Source: Eupeodes corollae (Eukaryota > Arthropoda > Insecta > Diptera > Syrphidae). Taken from it: 64,000 nucleotides of DNA. The notes beneath the pieces were generated by a model that saw only the letters and a program-made list of their open reading frames with translations, was not told where the DNA came from and ran no database searches. Position numbers and translations under genes: made by a program. Numbering within the stretch: position 1 is the first letter of the stretch; every line of letters begins with the position of its first letter. This document shows, piece after piece, positions 10,601 through 18,869 of the stretch. The stretch is taken from positions 79,103,073 to 79,167,072 of the forward strand of contig NC_079149.1 of the NCBI RefSeq assembly GCF_945859685.1. The letters run 5' to 3'.

Positions 10601-13600
10601 CATTGCAATAGTTTTTTAATTGAAATCACAGTATTTGTCGATTGTGATAAATTTATATAAAGGGTAAATCGGTGGAAACAGCGTTACACACTTTAGTGCG
10701 CACCGTCGAATATTCCCTGCATCGAAGGTGCCTTTAACAACGTAGACACATCTGCACTCACATTGTAGAGAGTTCGCTTCGGGAGGAAATTCATTTAATG
10801 CTTACTAGCAGAATAATTAACTCAAAACTGGGCAACTCTTCGGGTAGGCGATTATTTAGTAGAGGGACACCGCAAGGTGGTGTTCTATTCCCTCTCCTCT
10901 GGAACCTAGTGGTGAATGAAATCCTAACTAGTCTGAATGCGGAGGGCTTCAGAGTGATAGCCTATGCGGACGACGTTGCTATAGCAGTTTCAGGAAAGCA
11001 TCTTTACATCCTAAAAGAACTCTTACAAAATGATTGGGTGTCAACCCACACAAAACCGATCTGGTCTTATTTTCGAGGAGATACAAAATTCCATTTGTCA
11101 ACCCTCCCTATATTACAGGAATCCAATTAAAATTCTAAGACGAGGCTAAATACCTGGGTGTTGTCTTAGATAAAAAAAAAACTAAATTGGAAACGCAACG
11201 TACAGGAAAGGGTCAAAAAAGTTATGTAACTCTCTTTTCTTGCAAAAAAGTTATTGGTAATAAATGGGGTTTACAACCAAGAATCACGCATTGGATATAC
11301 ACATGGGTAATCAGACCGACTTTAATGTATGGTGCTGCATTATTGTGGACTGCTTTAGAGAAAGGTATAAACAGGGATAAGTTAAATAAAGTCCAACGTT
11401 CACCTTGCCTATGTATAAGCGGATCGCTTCGCACGACCCCGTCTGCGGCACTGGACACCTTGCTCTACCTTACACCTCTTGACATATTTGGCAAACAAAT
11501 AGCTGCAAGCTCTGCTATTCGCCTCAATGCTTCGTCGCAGTGGACTAACAACAACATTGGCTACTCCGTAATTCTAAGGTACTAAGAATCAATTCCAAAG
11601 CACACAGACTACACCATCCCCCAACTACAATTCGACAGAAACTTCCACATTTCTATACCTCCCAGATCTTTTTGGGAGGAAATGACATTCTTGGAGGATG
11701 AGTCAATCCATTTTTACACAGATGGGTCAAAAACAAAAGATGGGGTTGGTGGAGGTGTGTACTCTGAACGACTGAAATTAAGTCTCTCATTCCGCCTTCC
11801 CAATCATTGTAGCGTGTTCCAGGCGGAACTTTTGGCGATAAAGGAAGTCTTGTCCTGGCTCAAAGAAAACGTGATATCAACATCTGATATCCGTATTTTT
11901 TCAGATAGCCAGGCAGCTATCAAATCTCTGGACTCTGTCTCTAAAAACTCTATAACAGTCCATAACTGTCGATCATCTCTAATGGAGATGGCGCAACAGT
12001 TTAATATTCACCTTTGGTGGGTGCCGGGCCATAGAGACATTCCAGGTAACTGTAAGGCAGATGAACTCGCCAGGAACGGTACAGTACAGCCCATGCTACC
12101 ACGTTTGGCAAGTACTGGCATACCAATCGCTACTTGTAAACTGCTGCTAATGCAAGACGCTGTTAGGAGGGCAGGCACCAGGTGGAACAACATCACCACG
12201 TGTCAAGTCACAAAAACCATCTGGCCAATAGTGGATTTAAAACGTTAAAGGTGCTTGCTCTCTCTAAGCAGATCGTATATAAGCTCGGTAATAGGTGTCA
12301 TAACCGGTCTAATAGGAAAGCACGCCACGAGACTAGCCGTATTCTCAAATGACTTTTGCAGAAGCTGAATGGACGAAGAAGATGCACATGCCCTGCTCTG
12401 GGTCGAAAACGCAAGTATTACCTAGGAAAATTCTTCTTTAACGATTTAAATCATATCGGTATAATCAGCCTCTCATGTTTCGTAAGGGACTCAAGCTGGT
12501 TCCATTGAGCTTAGGAGGAAGACTCAAGATTCATGTGGGCTATTAAACTAGCCTAAGCGTGTCCGTTTCCATCTTGGACAGCCACTATAACCTAACCTAA
12601 CCTAGGTGTGATGCCTTTCAAAATACAGCTGGTGCAAGAATTAAAGCCGAACGACCTACTGCAACGTACAATTTTTGGTGAATGGGAAAGTTGGCCGAAG
12701 ATTCACTTTTTTTACCGCTACCGTGAGATGATATCTAACATTTTTGGCACAAAATGCAGGAGCTTGACTTGCATGACATGTGGTTTCAACTTATATGTGG
12801 TGCCATATGCCACACAGCACGCGCAACAATGGACATATTGAGAGGCGAGTTCAGTGAACATTTTATTTCACGTTGGGGACGTCTAGATCGTGCGATTAAA
12901 CGCCTTTAGACTTATTTTTCTGGGGCTATGTTAAAGCCCATGTCTATACAGACCAGCCCGCTTCAATTAACGCATTAGAAGACAACATTGAAACAATTAT
13001 ACGTGAGATACCGGCCGAAATGTTGGAAAAAGTATGCCTAAATTGGAATAAGCGGATAAAAACCATTTGAGGCGCAGACAAGGTCAACATTTTCATGAAA
13101 TAATCTTCAAACAAAAAGATAAGTTCTTCGCGTGGTCTACAGTCCCCTATGCATACAAGGTGAGTGGAGGAGAAAATGCACCGTCCAATGACTGAGGCTG
13201 GGTCACGTAAAGCGCACGTAAACCAATGCTCCGGCTCGGAAAATCTTCGAATCAAAGCCTACAACGCAGGAGAGTGACCTCAACCAATTTGGAGTATCCA
13301 ACTGGAGTTAGCTAGAGTCCATGCTAGGGTGAGGCCCTAGTTCACACAAGACTGTAGAACTACCTTAAGTAAGTAAGTGAGATTGTTCTGAAGTTTGTTC
13401 ATGGTAATCGTATAAGATATGGGTCATACTCAAATTTGAATGTTACATTTATACATACAAACTTCACCATTTTTATAAAAATCAAATGTCATTGCATATT
13501 CTGTATTTAAGATTCGTATGGTGTTGAATTTGTTGTTAAATCTAATGTAATACAAAAATCGAGTCGTTAGAAGAAATAAAAACTTTTCTTAATCGAGTTT

Positions 13601-14478
13601 TCGAGTTCCTAGGCCCCACATTTGAGATAAAAAAAAAAAACAAAGTTTTAACTCAAACCGAGATCGTAACTAGAGTTCTAACAATTTACAACTTAATGAA
13701 GAAATCAGTTAGAACTCATTCGAGTTATAAAATAAATAAATACAAAAAAAATAACGTCGCGCAGCAGCGTCTGAGAAGAACCATTTCTAGTCATTTCAGG
13801 GAATATTACTCTTGGAATATTAGTTAATTTTTCGCAAGAGGAAAATACTTTTAAACCAGAGACTTCTGGCATGACACCGTAACTCAATTACCATCAGGGG
13901 TGGTTTTTTTTGGAAAAAACGAGATTTAGGTTTTGCAACTTTGTAAATAAATCAGAAGAAAGTGATTCAGAATAAGCATAAGCACCGAAGTGAAGAATTG
14001 AGTGAACTATACTCTTTTGTTAATTTCGGAAAACGTTTTGAGAAAATCTGTCAAGAAATAGTTTCAACATTTTAGAATATCCGAGAAATCAATAACGCAC
14101 TGTTGATCTATTTCAATTTAACTAGATTTAAGAACCCGAATAAGATATTCTATTTTCATCTCCAACTCAAGGCTTATTCAAAAATTTATAATGCACTATT
14201 TTTGTGGGCAACGTGAAAAAGAGGTTGCTGTGTTTTTGTTCACTGATAAAGTAAAAGTAATTTCATAAATTTCATTTTAAGCATAAAATATAGTGCATTG
14301 AATGCTGTACCTCGATAATTTGATCCTTTATACTTTTCAGTTCCTCGACGTCCGAGATCTCTGCAACTTTACCATCAGCGCATTTACATATGGAACAGGA
14401 AGGATTTTGATCTGTGCTGCTTGTTGCTTCCACGTTGATTGACGGCAGTGAAGAAGATGAAGAGGATTCGCTATCCAT
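7173..14478 (-). CDS. ZAD-domain C2H2 zinc-finger protein (four coding exons)
   Basis: Coding exons on the minus strand are 14478-14311, 9051-7932, 7851-7674 and 7614-7173. They sum to 1908 bp (635 residues plus stop) with consistent phases 0, 1 and 2 and GT-AG junctions. Residues C28, C31, C68 and C71 form the CX2C...CX2C core of a zinc-finger-associated (ZAD) domain, whose halves lie in exons 1 and 2. A serine-rich and very acidic linker follows (run of E near residue 160). Then come about seven C2H2-type fingers: CLYCSKTF from residue 226, YKCDDCPTTF near 270, HSCNYC near 296, TCTFIGC from 447, YNCRKC, YHCNKC and FPCLYC. ZAD proteins are nuclear DNA-binding factors that dimerise through the ZAD; the target of this one is unknown. 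The start at 14478 is the first ATG before the ZAD; 5' non-coding exons may exist. The linkage of exon 1 over the 5.26-kb intron is inferred from phase and domain completion. Confidence 0.85.
7674..7851 (-). other. Exon 3 of the ZAD zinc-finger gene
   Basis: A 178-bp exon bounded by TTTATAG and GTAAGA. It codes a CX4C finger (TCTFIGCGY) and the start of the next one (NCRKCKGRF), which is completed by exon 4. This split finger confirms the splice. Confidence 0.85.
7932..9051 (-). other. Exon 2 of the ZAD zinc-finger gene (main exon)
   Basis: The acceptor TGTTTCTAG is followed by CAT TCG AGC in phase 0, giving THACLKCLYKLYTF, the second CX2C of the ZAD. The exon then codes the Ser/Glu-rich linker and fingers 1-3, and ends at a GTAAGC donor in phase 1. 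The open frame continues upstream of any ATG, which shows that the start lies in another exon. Confidence 0.85.
9360..10440 (-). mobile_element. LINE fragment with RNase H domain (I/LOA-like), minus copy
   Basis: Read downward from 10440: YGVAVWWTALEK-like traces, then an RNase H region with HFYTDGS, HCSVFQAEILAIKE and IRIFSNSQTAI (the second catalytic Asp is Asn here), then a C-terminal cysteine knuckle NDFCRSCMDEEEEET and CTCPAL. The 3' end near 9360 reads GATACCATATGAATC on the plus strand, the inverse of the tail of the copy at 18.87-21.57 kb. It is 5'-truncated and frameshifted, and lies inside the zinc-finger gene's first intron on the sense strand of that gene. Confidence 0.85.
10664..12604 (+). 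mobile_element. LINE copy with RT and RNase H (I/LOA-like), plus copy
   Basis: The copy starts abruptly at TAAATCGGTGGAAACA. It reads RGTPQGGVLFPLLWN and YADDVAIAVSGKHL (palm with intact YADD), then WGLQPRITHWIY and YLTPLDIFGKQIAA. An RNase H domain at 11682-12248 keeps the catalytic set: YTDGSK, FQAELLAIKE, IFSDSQAA and WVPGHRDIPGNCKADELA. The C-terminal cysteine region is damaged. The 3' UTR ends GGACAGCCACTATAACC plus a short AACCT run. Endonuclease and fingers are missing and there are frameshifts near 10.7, 11.1 and 12.3 kb. It is antisense to the zinc-finger gene in whose intron it lies. Confidence 0.9.
12606..13130 (+). mobile_element. Mariner-like transposase remnant
   Basis: The plus-strand frames read PFKIQLVQELKPND, CHTARATMDILRGEFSEHF and then FFWGYVKAHVYTDQPAS, INALEDNIETIIREIPAEM and a degraded C-terminal GQHFHEIIFK. 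These occur in this order in a widespread arthropod mariner-type (DDE/D) transposase. The middle catalytic segment is missing and the frame shifts several times. It begins immediately after the LINE 3' end at 12604. Confidence 0.75.
13131..13385 (+). mobile_element. LINE 3' fragment, same family as 868-1232
   Basis: Traces of GEWRRKC, LRLGHVKRT, APARKIFESKP and DLNQFGVSNW, then a tail AGGCCCTAGTTCACAC and a short TAAG repeat. It matches the plus-strand fragment at 868-1232. The tail also resembles the 3' ends of the SINE at 40.0 kb and the fragment at 60.13 kb. Confidence 0.7.
13386..14310. other. Remaining intron 1 of the zinc-finger gene
   Basis: AT-rich with no recognised element. Runs of A and weak open frames only. 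Confidence 0.5.
14311..14478 (-). other. Exon 1 of the ZAD zinc-finger gene
   Basis: This 168-bp exon gives 56 residues starting MDSESSSSSSLP and carrying CSICKCADGKVAEISD, the first half of the ZAD zinc site. It ends GAG followed by a GTACAG donor in phase 0, matching the phase-0 acceptor at 9052-9053. Alone it would be an orphan of 68 residues ending in the intron. Confidence 0.75.
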
Positions 14479-15300
14479 TGCAGGGGAACTTGCAATCTAT
14501 TTGTTTCCTTGAAATTTTTAGCAAACTATAAAACAACCCCGCACATGGCCGAATTTCGGGTCAATGTTTTTTATTCTGTAAGAAGAAAATAATTTAAAAG
14601 CTTGTTACTTGAACTACCTAATAATTTATTAGCTATATACCGAGAAAATCATTCAGTTCGAGGACGAAAAGTCACAAAATTCTTTCACAAAACAATTTTT
14701 ATTTTCTCATAAACAAAATCTTAAAAGAAATAAGTTTTATTTTTATAGCTCTTTAGGTATGTAGGTTTCGCTCTTGGATTGAAAATGAAATGACATTTGA
14801 CAGCTTGTTCGAATTAAATTTCGAATAAACGCGAGCCGGTCCGAAATGTAGTAGATCATTATGGAAAGTTGAATGACATAATCTTAAGGTCCTAGCCACA
14901 CTTGGAGGCATCTAAAATTATACAGAAAAGTAGACTGACGTCGACGTTTTTTTGTTGACACGCAGCTCCCCCAAAGTTTCTTTTTTTTCTCTTCCATATT
15001 CTGTAAATAAAAAAAGCAATAATTCTTATTTTGTAAGGAAATTGTACAAATAATATTACCACGACCAAATTTATTTCAAAATTAAATATTTGTTTTGACA
15101 GCAGCCATCAGCCGTTTTGTTTATATTAATTTGAGGGCTGAATATTTCGAAAGGTTTGTGTGTTTAGTTCAACTTTGAATTGCTACTAGTTTTCGAGAGG
15201 TTTTATATAAAACTTGTGGTTTACGAAAATTGTGGCTTAGCAAAAATTTACGGTAAAACTTGAGTTTTCAATGTAGATAATTTCTTCGCGAAACCAGGTT
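14479..15300. promoter_or_regulatory. Upstream region of the zinc-finger gene, possibly bidirectional
   Basis: About 0.8 kb between the zinc-finger start codon at 14478 (minus) and the plus-strand TATA region near 15325. No coding frame is convincing. By position it must hold the 5' UTR or promoter of the zinc-finger gene unless there are remote 5' exons. No specific factor site is claimed. Confidence 0.35.
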
Positions 15301-15321
15301 TTGTACTTGGTATGAAAAGCC

Positions 15322-15940
15322 TATAAAAGCCCAGTGACTATTTACGGCACAGACGGTTCTTTTATGATCCTTCAGAGTTTCAAACGCTCTTTGTTAAGCG
15401 AGGAACCGGAATTCACTATGGCTACTGGCGTAACGACCCCAAGGACGAGGGAGACTTGCTCATAGAAGTAAGAAAGAAAATCTCTGGTGGAGGCTATGTC
15501 GCAGCGGGCTAGGAAAATTTGCGCCAAAACATTCCACAATGTTGGAAGGATTGTTCCAGTAAATAAAACCCTAACAGTGGGCTATCGCCCCTTGATGGAC
15601 AGTAATGCGAACATCAAGAAGATCCTCAGTCCTTTGGACAAGCCAAGCGTGTCCTCAAAGAAAGAAACCAAAGAGATAGTCATGGAGAAATTGCAGCCCA
15701 TCAAAACATCTTCAGTGATCGCTCTGGATGAGTTTGATTTTAGTACGAATCTGGAACTAGGAATTGACTTTTTTTGATCTGGCATTAAGAATCTTCTCAA
15801 CCCCGCCTATAAGTTGCTCGGACGGCCACAATATATGACGATTCTGAAGGAACATTAGGCCAACAGAAGCAATAGTCATAAGCTCAGTATTTTGGATTGA
15901 ATTTGTTGTGAAAGAAGGAGAAAATGTTTTAAATAAAATG
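15322..15940 (+). other. Candidate small transcription unit A (TATA to AATAAA)
   Basis: A GCCTATAAAAG box at about 15328 is followed by an ATG at about 15367 whose frame meets two stops near 15460. The same frame then reopens at 15487 as a 96-residue frame starting MEAMSQRARKICAKTF, with KKILSPLDK, a basic KKETKE stretch and an acidic end DEFDFSTNLELGIDFF, stopping at 15775-15777. A one-base shift at the T run 15769-15776 would keep the frame open for about 20 more residues, so this may be a broken gene. AATAAA lies at about 15932. I do not recognise the family. Confidence 0.35.
15487..15777 (+). CDS. Hypothetical 96-residue ORF, possibly a broken gene
   Basis: This is the open part of candidate unit A. 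The predicted product is basic in the first two thirds (RARKICAK, KKILSPLDK, KKETKE) and acidic at the end (DEFDF). There is no signal peptide or membrane segment. Composition is more balanced than in the AT-rich random frames nearby. Upstream stops in the same frame near 15460 and a likely one-base shift at the T run suggest a decayed or mis-started gene. Function is unknown. Confidence 0.35.
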   Translation: MEAMSQRARKICAKTFHNVGRIVPVNKTLTVGYRPLMDSNANIKKILSPLDKPSVSSKKETKEIVMEKLQPIKTSSVIALDEFDFSTNLELGIDFF

Positions 15941-16294
15941 AATTTGTATTGTAAGTTTTGTTTGTTGTTGATTTTTTGATCTTTTCTAGAACATTAGCTT
16001 CTCCTTAGTGAATTGTTTGGACCGGTTAAAGTAAGCGAGCTTGTTGGTTCATGTCGTGAGCCCATTCCACCCGTCCCTAGAATTTCAGCTGAAACTCTTC
16101 TTCGAGGCGAGCTAGTGTTACGTTAAAATCAATTTGAATTGGTTAGAATTCATTTTGTTATCACAAATAATTTGACAGTCGGTTTTAAATAAATTAAAAT
16201 GTCAAATGAAAACGTTTAAATGGTCGGTGTCAACGATTTTCGGGTTTTCGAAAATATTATGTCGAAAACCCGGTTTTAGGTTTGGTGTGAAAAG

Positions 16295-16650
16295 GCTATA
16301 AAACTATCATACAGCTATCTCTTTTTTCCCTTTGTTTAAATTTAAGTTCACACTACCTTACCATTTGCAACACAAAATAGCGGCGATGAAAACTAATTTT
16401 TGGATTTCTGGAGCTGTTACAGAATCAAGGTAACTGTCCGAGCTAAATTGTCTCTGATTTCCTATGACTCTGAGACATTTTGCTTCGAGGTGGTTCTCAG
16501 ATTAGATGATCGGAAATTACTCTATGGAGAAGTTCAACGCATTCCATTTAAATGGGAGTTTTTCTCCAAAGTACAGGTTTGGTTACGGGAACTTGTTTGA
16601 GAGACCGATGATTTGTTTTGTATTTGTGTTTAATCTTCTCCAAAATAAAA
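16295..16650 (+). other. Candidate small transcription unit B (TATA to AATAAA)
   Basis: GGCTATAAAACT at about 16298 is embedded in roughly 45 bp resembling the TATA region of unit A (GGTTTT...TTGGT.TGAAAAG.CTATAAAA). An ATG at 16386 opens a short frame that closes at about 16433; another frame is open from 16400 to 16600 and codes ISYDSETFCFEVVLRLDD and LLYGEVQRIPFKW. A one-base frameshift near the ATG could link the two. AATAAA follows at about 16644. No family is recognised. Confidence 0.3.
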
Positions 16651-16765
16651 GCAAACACATTTTTATTTAAGTGAACGTTTTTCTTAAATTTGGAAGCGAA
16701 CTAGAAGATAAGAAGAGTTGTAGAGTTAGAGTATAAGAAATAGATAAGAAAATACGTATACTTAC

Positions 16766-16880
16766 GCCACGTCGAATAATTCGCGTATATTGCTTTCGTT
16801 TGTCGATTATACATTTTACATTTTTTTCGTGCACTTAGCTCATTGGACTCGGCGTCCAAAAATAATTCTACACTATCCAT
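16766..16880 (-). CDS. Possible first coding exon of an unrecognised gene
   Basis: On the minus strand an ATG at 16880 in a reasonable start context (GAAATGG) opens 38 codons beginning MDSVELFLDAESNELSARKK and ends at a consensus GTAAGT donor at 16765. The residue mix is protein-like and charged. I found no convincing continuing exon in 15.8-16.7 kb. It may be a real 5' exon, a decayed one, or part of a transposon gene. Confidence 0.3.
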
Positions 16881-17136
16881 TTCTAATTATTATGGCTTAA
16901 TTCTTTTAAACATAAGTTTTGGTAAAGGAAGGGAACTTTATTCGATAGTTTTGAATTGAAAAAGGGGACATCTTATTAGACACTTAAAAATGCTAGCGCA
17001 ATATAATTATTAATAGATACGATTAAATATAAAAAACTACACTATTACAGCTATTTTTCATAGTTTAAAAACCCAAAAATGTTGTCTCTTTCAAAACAAA
17101 CTATCGAAAATACATCGCTTTTAAGATTTTACTGTT

Positions 17137-17144
17137 AATTTGCA
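17137..17144. repeat. Left target-site duplication of the hAT element
   Basis: AATTTGCA directly precedes the element and is repeated perfectly at 18659-18666. Eight bp is the duplication length of hAT transposons. Confidence 0.95.
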
Positions 17145-18658
17145 CAGCCCCGTCGATAGGTGCCCGGGATTTTCTAGGGGCCTGTAAAATTAAGGAGAGT
17201 GTTTTATTTTTATATACTCTATCTTTATTCATCATCAACATAGGTACTATTAGAATTGAGGCAGTGAAACCATTTGCAAATCATCTGAAAAAACTTGGAA
17301 CATCATAAGAAGAATTGAGTGATATAAACTACTGAAGGTCAAAGAGATGCAAATGGCGTTTTAAAAAATATGTGTGCACACATTTGAATGCGTCCTGATG
17401 TCTTTGATTTGGTGCATGGTTCTTAGCGCTATAAATGAAAAAAGTTCCATTCTTCAAGCTAGAAACATCACTATTGAAGTTGAAATTCGAAATATCGACA
17501 GCTTGATCTCCGATTTGAACATTATTCGAAGCGGATGGAATCAGATTTTATCTGAATGCAAAGTAGTTGCAACTGAATTGGGGGATGTTCCAGAATCGTT
17601 CCCATCGAACGGAAAAAGGCAATTAAAGAGACATTTTGGAGAAAATCGAAGAGCCGGAGAGTAAATTGAAACAGACGAAGAAATAAATTTCAAGGCGAAC
17701 ACCTCTTCCGTCATTGGTGATTCAATTATATCTCGAATTTCTCGACGGTTCAATACGATGAAAATTTTGAATGCTACGTTTTCATTTTTATGACAGTTTT
17801 CAACAATGGACAAAACTGAGATTAAAAACCTCCGTACAAGGTTCATCCAAAATTATAACTCGCATGTGTCTCAAGAGTTGAAAGAAGAAATAATTCATCT
17901 GAAACACCTATATGAAGCCATTTTTGAAGCAGAACTTCCACCATTGAGCTTTCTCAATGCTATTTATTCCCAGAACTTGGAGACGATTTTCCCCAACATT
18001 TGTGTTGCTCTCTGTGTGTTTTCCACCACACCTGTAACTGTAGCTAGTGCCGAACGTTCATTTAGCGTCCTTGCAAGAACAAAGAATTTCGTTCGAAAAA
18101 TCGTTCGTGCTCATCAGAAGATCGTGTTTCCGGACTTGCTACACTATGCGGATCAGAAAGCTAGGAAAGCTCGTTTGCAAAAAGAAAATATTTCATTTAA
18201 TCAAACTAACTCTAATGAAAACATTATGATAATATTTTATTATAAAGAAAAACGATACATATTTTTTTTAAGCCAAATTTCATATACTTTTACTTCGCTC
18301 TATTTTATTTTCATATTAGATAATATATCTTCATGGCATTTTTTTTTCAATAGTTAATCGACCATATTATCAGTTGCTAACATCTCGTTGACAATATCGA
18401 AGTGAATCTATGATTCTGTTCGGAATCTGATCTCCTCGCATGTAGAATTATTTTCTATCCATCCACCATTTCAACTATAACTGGACGATACTCTTGCGAT
18501 TGATTCGATGATTAACTTTTTTTTGGTTCCAATTTCATGCTATTCGTAATTCAAATTAGAATATAGCATGTCATTAGGCATGAACTTTAAAAAAAATGGT
18601 AAATATGGGGGTCCGAGATTTTTCCGTCCCAGGCCCGGAATTCTTCTCGACGGCACTG
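17145..18658 (+). mobile_element. hAT transposon, 1514 bp, both ends preserved, degenerate
   Basis: The ends CAGCCCCGTCGATAGG and, inverted, CAGTGCCGTCGAGAAG are imperfect terminal inverted repeats, flanked by a perfect 8-bp duplication AATTTGCA. Inside, the plus strand codes two pieces of a zf-MYM/hAT-type transposase. One at about 17374-17664 contains LQARNITIEVEI and LISDLNIIRSGWNQIL. The second at 17806-18230 contains the C-terminal dimerisation region (LETIFPNICVALCVFST, then VASAERSFSVLARTKNF). The N-terminal and most of the catalytic region are deleted, so the element is non-autonomous. Confidence 0.92.
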
Positions 18659-18666
18659 AATTTGCA
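18659..18666. repeat. Right target-site duplication of the hAT element
   Basis: AATTTGCA, identical to 17137-17144. Confidence 0.95.
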
Positions 18667-18869
18667 AATCTTTGTCTGAAATTGACGTCCATCGCAATGC
18701 GTCGGGTAGTGAAAATACTTTCAATTTTCTTCCGATGAAAAGTAACTATAACCGAAAGTGAGTTTCCAACGAAAGATGCGTTGCGATAGGGGTACTCAAT
18801 AAAGAATCCTTGGCTCCTCTAGCCTTAAACGAGGGCTCCATAAACTATGGCTTCGAATCCATTAAAATT

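Noticed and set aside
12586..12604. AACCT repeats resembling the arthropod telomere repeat TTAGG
   Set aside because: Fewer than four units, located at a LINE 3' end and also seen after another copy of the same terminus. This is a LINE tail and not telomeric sequence, and Diptera lack TTAGG telomeres.
15487..15777. Possible securin-like protein (basic N-terminal part, acidic end)
   Set aside because: Only general composition is similar. No KEN box or convincing family motif, and the frame is interrupted upstream.
18680..18800. Inverted motif ATCGCAATGCGTC / GATGCGTTGCGAT as a MITE
   Set aside because: The match is only about 12 bp and imperfect, with no flanking duplication. Chance or a LINE 5' region remains possible.
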